Source: Hyphomicrobiales bacterium (GTDB lineage Bacteria; Pseudomonadota; Alphaproteobacteria; Rhizobiales; Xanthobacteraceae). Taken from it: a stretch of DNA of 9,187 nucleotides. Numbering within the stretch: position 1 is the first letter of the stretch; each line of letters starts with the position of its first letter. The stretch lies in the NCBI GenBank assembly GCA_003133345.1, contig PKXB01000075.1, forward strand, positions 19,663 through 28,849, written 5' to 3'. This document shows positions 6,106 to 9,187 of the stretch, one piece after another. The notes under the pieces are model-generated. The model saw nothing but the letters and a program-made list of their open reading frames with translations. It had not been told where the DNA came from and searched no databases. Both the position numbers and the translations under genes were made by a program.

Positions 6106-7383
6106 ATGCTGCGATACCTAAAATCGAGAACCTTTGCTTGCTTGGCCGCGCTGGCGGCAATGCTCGTGGGATGCGCGATGTTTGCCATGCCGGCCACCGC
6201 GCAAGACAAGAAGCCGATCAGAATCGGCTTCGGCATGGCGCAGACCGGTCCGCTCGGGCCGAACGGCAAGTCGGCCCAACTCGCGATGGACATCTGGGTC
6301 GAGGAGACCAATGCCAAGGGCGGCCTGCTCGGCCGTCCGGTCGAGCTCGTGCGTTACGACGACCAGAGCAATCCCTCGACGGTGCCGGGCATCTACACCA
6401 AGCTGATCGATGTCGATAAAGTTGACCTCATCGTCGGCGGCTACGGCACCAACATGCTGGCGCCGGCCATGCCGATCGTCATGCAGAAGAAGAAGTTGTT
6501 CCTCGGTCTGTACGGCCTCGGCGTCAACACCGACTTCAAATACGACCGCTACTTCGCGATGATCCCGTCCGGGCCGGCGCCGAAGACCTCGTTCACCCAG
6601 GGCTTCTTCGACACCGCGATGGCGCAGAAACCGAAACCGACAACGGTCGCGATCGTCGCCGCCGACGCCGAGTTCTCCAAGAACGCCTCCGACGGCGCAC
6701 GCGAAAATGCTCAGAAGGCCGGACTGAAAATCGTCTACGACAAGAGCTATCCGCCTTCCACCACCGACTTCTCGCCGATCGTGCGCGCGATCCAGGCGAC
6801 CAATGCGGACCTGGTGGTGATCTGTTCCTATCCGCTCGACTCAGTCGGCATGGTGCTGGCGGTGAACGAAGCCAAGCTCAATCCGAAGATGATCGGCGGC
6901 GCCATGGTCGGCCTGCAATCGACTGTGTTCAAGACCAAGCTCGGGCCGGCGCTCAACGGCTTCATGAACTACGACTTCTGGCTGCCGGCGAAATCGCTGA
7001 TGTTCGAAGGCACCGAGGCATTCCTGAAAACGTACCAGGAGCGCGCCGCCAAAGCCGGCGTCGATCCGCTGGGCTACTATATGGCGCCGTTCAGCTATGC
7101 TTACCTCGACGTGTTGGGCAAGGCGATCACCGCCACCAAGAGCCTCGACGACGGCAAGCTCGCCGATTATCTGCGCAAGACCACGTTCAAGACCATCGTC
7201 GGCGACGTCAAGTTTGCGCCCAATGGCGAATGGGCGAAGTCGCGGGTGTTCCAGGCGCAGTTCCGCGGCATCAAGGGCAACACCGTCGATCAGTTCAAGG
7301 ACCCGAAAACCTTGGCCATCATCACGCCGGCCGAATACAAGTCGGGCGACGTGATCTACCCCTACGAAAAGGCCAAGCAATAG
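6106..7383 (+). CDS. Branched-chain-type ABC transporter substrate-binding protein (first of tandem pair)
   Basis: This 425-residue periplasmic binding protein belongs to the LivK/Peripla_BP_6 group (PF13458). It would bind a solute outside the inner membrane and dock on Liv-type permeases. The signal peptide spans about residues 1-32 with a PATA-QD cut site. LVGC at 20-23 also fits a lipobox, but the type I site is better placed. The mature part starts IRIGFGMAQTGPLGPNGKSA, then NAKGGLLGRPVELVRYDDQSN, VDLIVGGYG, ARENAQKAGLKIVYDKSYPP, DLVVICSYPLDSVGM and a C-terminal GNTVDQF...VIYPYEKAKQ. A strong leader (6094-6104) sets the start at ATG 6106. A close paralogue follows directly. No permease lies between or beside them in the window; livF is downstream on the opposite strand. 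The ligand cannot be told from the sequence; relatives take amino acids, amides or aromatic acids. Confidence 0.92.
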   Translation: MLRYLKSRTFACLAALAAMLVGCAMFAMPATAQDKKPIRIGFGMAQTGPLGPNGKSAQLAMDIWVEETNAKGGLLGRPVELVRYDDQSNPSTVPGIYTKLIDVDKVDLIVGGYGTNMLAPAMPIVMQKKKLFLGLYGLGVNTDFKYDRYFAMIPSGPAPKTSFTQGFFDTAMAQKPKPTTVAIVAADAEFSKNASDGARENAQKAGLKIVYDKSYPPSTTDFSPIVRAIQATNADLVVICSYPLDSVGMVLAVNEAKLNPKMIGGAMVGLQSTVFKTKLGPALNGFMNYDFWLPAKSLMFEGTEAFLKTYQERAAKAGVDPLGYYMAPFSYAYLDVLGKAITATKSLDDGKLADYLRKTTFKTIVGDVKFAPNGEWAKSRVFQAQFRGIKGNTVDQFKDPKTLAIITPAEYKSGDVIYPYEKAKQ

Positions 7384-7418
7384 GCCGTCCCAACCTGCCC
7401 ACGATTGGGCATTCGATG

Positions 7419-7452
7419 CGGCGCGGTCGAAAGACTGCGCCGTGTCTGTTTT
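7419..7452 (+). terminator. Terminator-like hairpin between the two binding-protein genes
   Basis: CGGCGCGGTC (7419-7428) pairs with GACTGCGCCG (7433-7442), 10 base pairs with one G-U, around a GAAA tetraloop, followed by TGTCTGTTTT. A second small hairpin (CTTGC/GCAAG, 7456-7470) follows. It starts 35 bases after the first stop and would end or attenuate transcription before the second gene, suggesting separate or graded expression of the paralogues. Confidence 0.6.
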
Positions 7453-7528
7453 GGGCTTGCGCTCTGCAAGGGTAGACCATTGCGCCGGGCGCTGTCATTA
7501 TCGGCCACTTAAAAAAACGAAATCTATC

Positions 7529-7539
7529 GGGAGGACGAC
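7529..7539 (+). promoter_or_regulatory. Strong ribosome-binding leader GGGAGGACGAC (second copy)
   Basis: This is the same 11-mer as at 6094-6104, directly before ATG 7540. A second in-frame ATG follows at 7543, but the first matches the leader spacing better. The A-rich stretch just upstream (7510-7522) keeps the site open. Confidence 0.75.
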
Positions 7540-8814
7540 ATGATGCAACACATTAAATCCCAGACATTCGCGTGGATTGCGGGGACGGCGGCCGTCCTCG
7601 TGACCTGTGCGATGTTCGTGGTCACCGGCCACGCGCAGACCAAGGAGCCGATCAAGATCGGATTTGTCATGTCGCAGACCGGTCCGCTTGCCGCCAACGG
7701 CAAGTCGTCGCTGTTGTCGATGAAGATTTGGGAAGACGACGTCAACGCCAAGGGCGGGCTGCTCGGCCGGCCGGTCAAGCTGATCTACTACGACGATCAA
7801 AGCAGCCCGGCCCAAGTTCCCAGCATCTATGCGAAGCTGCTCGATATCGACAAGGTCGATCTGATCGTCAGCGGCTATGCCTCGACCCAGATCGCCGCCG
7901 CAATGCCGACGGCCATCGGGAGAAAAAAGCTGTTCGTCAGCTTGTTCGGGACCGGCGTCAACGAGACGTTCAATTATCAAAGATATTTCTCGATGATCCC
8001 GAATGGCCCAACCCCGAAGCCGGCCTTCACGCGCGGCTTTTTTAAGGTAGCCGAAGTGCAGAAACCTAAGCCGCAAACGATTGCCTTGGCCTCCGCCGAT
8101 GCCGAGTTCGGACACAACGCTTGCGAAGGCGCACGTGAAAACGCGAAGGCGTCCGGATTCAAGGTCGTCTACGACAAGAGCTATCCGCCAACGACAGTCG
8201 ACTTCACGTCGATCGTGCGGGCGATCCAGTCCACCAATCCGGACCTTCTGGTGGTCTGCTCCTACCCGCTCGACACCGTCGGCATGGTCAAGGCCATGCA
8301 CGAAGTCGGCTTCAAGCCGAAGATGTGGGGCGGCGCGATGGTCGGCCTGCAGGCGACGGTGTTCAAGCTTCAGCTTGGCCCGATGCTCAATGGCGTCGTC
8401 AACTTTGAGACTTGGCTGCCGGTCAAATCGATGGAATTCCCCGGCGCGCTGGAACTGCTCAAGAAATATCAGGATCGCGCCAAGGCCGAGGGCGTCGACC
8501 CGCTCGGCTATTACATGCCGGTGTGGGCCTATGCTTATCTGCAGGTGCTCGGCGACACCATCGCGGCCACCAAGAGTCTCAATGACGACGTGCTGGCCGA
8601 CTACCTCCACAAGACCACCTTCAAGACCGTGGTCGGCGACGTGAAATTCAACGCGCAGGGCGAGTGGGCGGAAGAGCGCACGCTGGCGGCCCAGTTCCAG
8701 AACATCAAGGGCAACACTATCGACGACTTCCGCGATCTGAAGACCGAGGTGATCGTCTATCCGCCGCAATACAAGACCGGCGAGGTGATCTATCCTTACG
8801 AGAAGGCGAAGTAA
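7540..8814 (+). CDS. Branched-chain-type ABC transporter substrate-binding protein (second of tandem pair)
   Basis: This 424-residue paralogue of the preceding gene is alike along its whole length, roughly two thirds identical by eye (not computed). Shared blocks include NAKGGLLGRPV, DKVDLIV, DKSYPP, CSYPLD, GGAMVGLQ, GVDPLGYYM and VIYPYEKAK. The signal peptide ends near residue 32 (TGHA-QT); the equivalent of the first protein's lipobox is LVTC, which does not fit the lipobox rule, so this is a soluble periplasmic protein. Differences cluster in likely ligand-facing segments such as GYGTNMLAPAMP versus GYASTQIAAAMP and GLYGLGVNTDF versus SLFGTGVNETF. The pair therefore probably binds related but different solutes. 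A strong bidirectional terminator follows 16 bases after the stop. Confidence 0.92.
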   Translation: MMQHIKSQTFAWIAGTAAVLVTCAMFVVTGHAQTKEPIKIGFVMSQTGPLAANGKSSLLSMKIWEDDVNAKGGLLGRPVKLIYYDDQSSPAQVPSIYAKLLDIDKVDLIVSGYASTQIAAAMPTAIGRKKLFVSLFGTGVNETFNYQRYFSMIPNGPTPKPAFTRGFFKVAEVQKPKPQTIALASADAEFGHNACEGARENAKASGFKVVYDKSYPPTTVDFTSIVRAIQSTNPDLLVVCSYPLDTVGMVKAMHEVGFKPKMWGGAMVGLQATVFKLQLGPMLNGVVNFETWLPVKSMEFPGALELLKKYQDRAKAEGVDPLGYYMPVWAYAYLQVLGDTIAATKSLNDDVLADYLHKTTFKTVVGDVKFNAQGEWAEERTLAAQFQNIKGNTIDDFRDLKTEVIVYPPQYKTGEVIYPYEKAK

Positions 8815-8830
8815 GCTATCCTTCACGGCG

Positions 8831-8872
8831 AAACGAAACGGCGCGGAAGAAATTCCGCGCCGTTTTCGTTTT
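8831..8872. terminator. Bidirectional Rho-independent terminator
   Basis: AAACGAAACGGCGCGGAA (8831-8848) pairs with TTCCGCGCCGTTTTCGTTT (8853-8871) around a GAAA tetraloop. The inner 13 pairs are perfect and one bulged T precedes 5 further pairs. The right arm ends in TTTTCGTTTT, and the left arm gives a T-rich tail on the other strand. It sits between the convergent second binding-protein gene and livF and should stop transcription from both. Confidence 0.85.
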
Positions 8873-8888
8873 GCACTAAATTGTTTTT

Positions 8889-9187
8889 TCACATGCCGAG
8901 ATAGAACTTGCGGATCAGGTCGTTGTTATTGAGCTCGGCGGCCGAACGGCCCTCGAAGGCGATTTTGCCGTGCACGATGACATAGCCGCGGTCGGCGATG
9001 CGGATGGCTTGGGTGAAATTCTGCTCGGCCATCAGCACGGTGAGCTGGTAGTGGTCCTTGAGCTGCTTGATGGCGTCGATGGTGCGGGCGACCAGCAGCG
9101 GCGCCAACCCGACCGAGGGCTCATCCACCAGCAGGATGCGCGGCGCCAGCATCAACGCGCGGGCGAGCGCCAGCATCTGCTGCTCGC
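8889..9187 (-). CDS. livF: LivF-type branched-chain ABC transporter ATPase, C-terminal part (5' end outside window)
   Basis: About 99 C-terminal residues of an ABC ATPase are visible; the frame is open to the window edge, which cuts the gene inside the signature motif (EQQMLALARAL, from LSGGEQQ). Walker B with the catalytic Glu is RILLVDEP, followed by the D-loop region SVGLAPLL. The switch-histidine position reads AEQN; Gln here is usual for LivF proteins. ADRGYVIVHGKIAFEG and the short tail LIRKFYLGM are typical of LivF, distinguishing it from the longer LivG. It would power a permease for branched-chain amino acids or similar solutes at the cytoplasmic face of the inner membrane. The remaining liv genes probably lie beyond the right edge. 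It converges on the tandem binding-protein genes, which may serve this transporter. Confidence 0.9.
   Translation of the reverse strand, partial: EQQMLALARALMLAPRILLVDEPSVGLAPLLVARTIDAIKQLKDHYQLTVLMAEQNFTQAIRIADRGYVIVHGKIAFEGRSAAELNNNDLIRKFYLGM

Noticed and set aside
6841..7380. 179-residue minus-strand frame opposite the first binding-protein gene
   Set aside because: It is a shadow frame with no recognisable motif or ribosome site, and it lies wholly inside a certain gene.
7498..8892. 464-residue open frame on the minus strand opposite the second binding-protein gene
   Set aside because: It is Arg/His/Asp-rich with no family features, and it mirrors a well-supported gene with a signal peptide and ribosome site. 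Long antisense frames are expected at this GC content.

Overview
High-GC DNA with alphaproteobacterial gene content, most like Hyphomicrobiales (Bradyrhizobium/Rhodopseudomonas/Pseudolabrys type). Reasons: two Bug-type (TctC) receptors, a tripartite tricarboxylate transporter (TTT), LivK/LivF-type ABC parts, and a DUF559 gene bordered by GC-rich intergenic repeats. The genus is an inference; no rRNA or other phylogenetic marker is present. No tRNA, CRISPR, transposase or origin was seen, and no stretch over 300 bases lacks a gene.

Layout. (1) 1-210 (+): 3' end of an HdeD/DUF308 membrane protein, converging on the next block. (2) 221-5621 (-): a TTT operon read right to left: cyclase-family hydrolase, receptor 2, receptor 1, a DUF559 endonuclease-like ORF, tctB, tctA. 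(3) 5622-5698: divergent control region with an operator-like dyad. (4) 5699-5989 (+): DUF1330 protein. (5) 6106-8814 (+): two tandem paralogous branched-chain-type ABC substrate-binding proteins, each with the same strong ribosome-binding leader, separated by a terminator-like hairpin. (6) 8831-8872: strong bidirectional terminator. (7) 8889-9187 (-): 3' end of livF.

Working together: the TTT receptors would bind an organic acid in the periplasm and deliver it to TctA/TctB. The co-directional cyclase-family metal hydrolase suggests that the substrate, or a product of it, is an amide, lactone or cyclic compound. The ABC binding proteins and livF belong to a second uptake route. Substrates cannot be read from the sequence.

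The most notable signal is that the TTT operon carries several lesions or rearrangements. tctA is frameshifted by a 4-bp tandem duplication. Receptor 2 has ACG exactly where receptor 1 has ATG. Receptor 1 lacks four residues in a conserved loop. A DUF559 ORF flanked by 27-bp inverted repeats sits between receptor 1 and tctB, joined to both by 4-bp ATGA overlaps. This looks like an operon in decay that also hosts a small DUF559 cassette.
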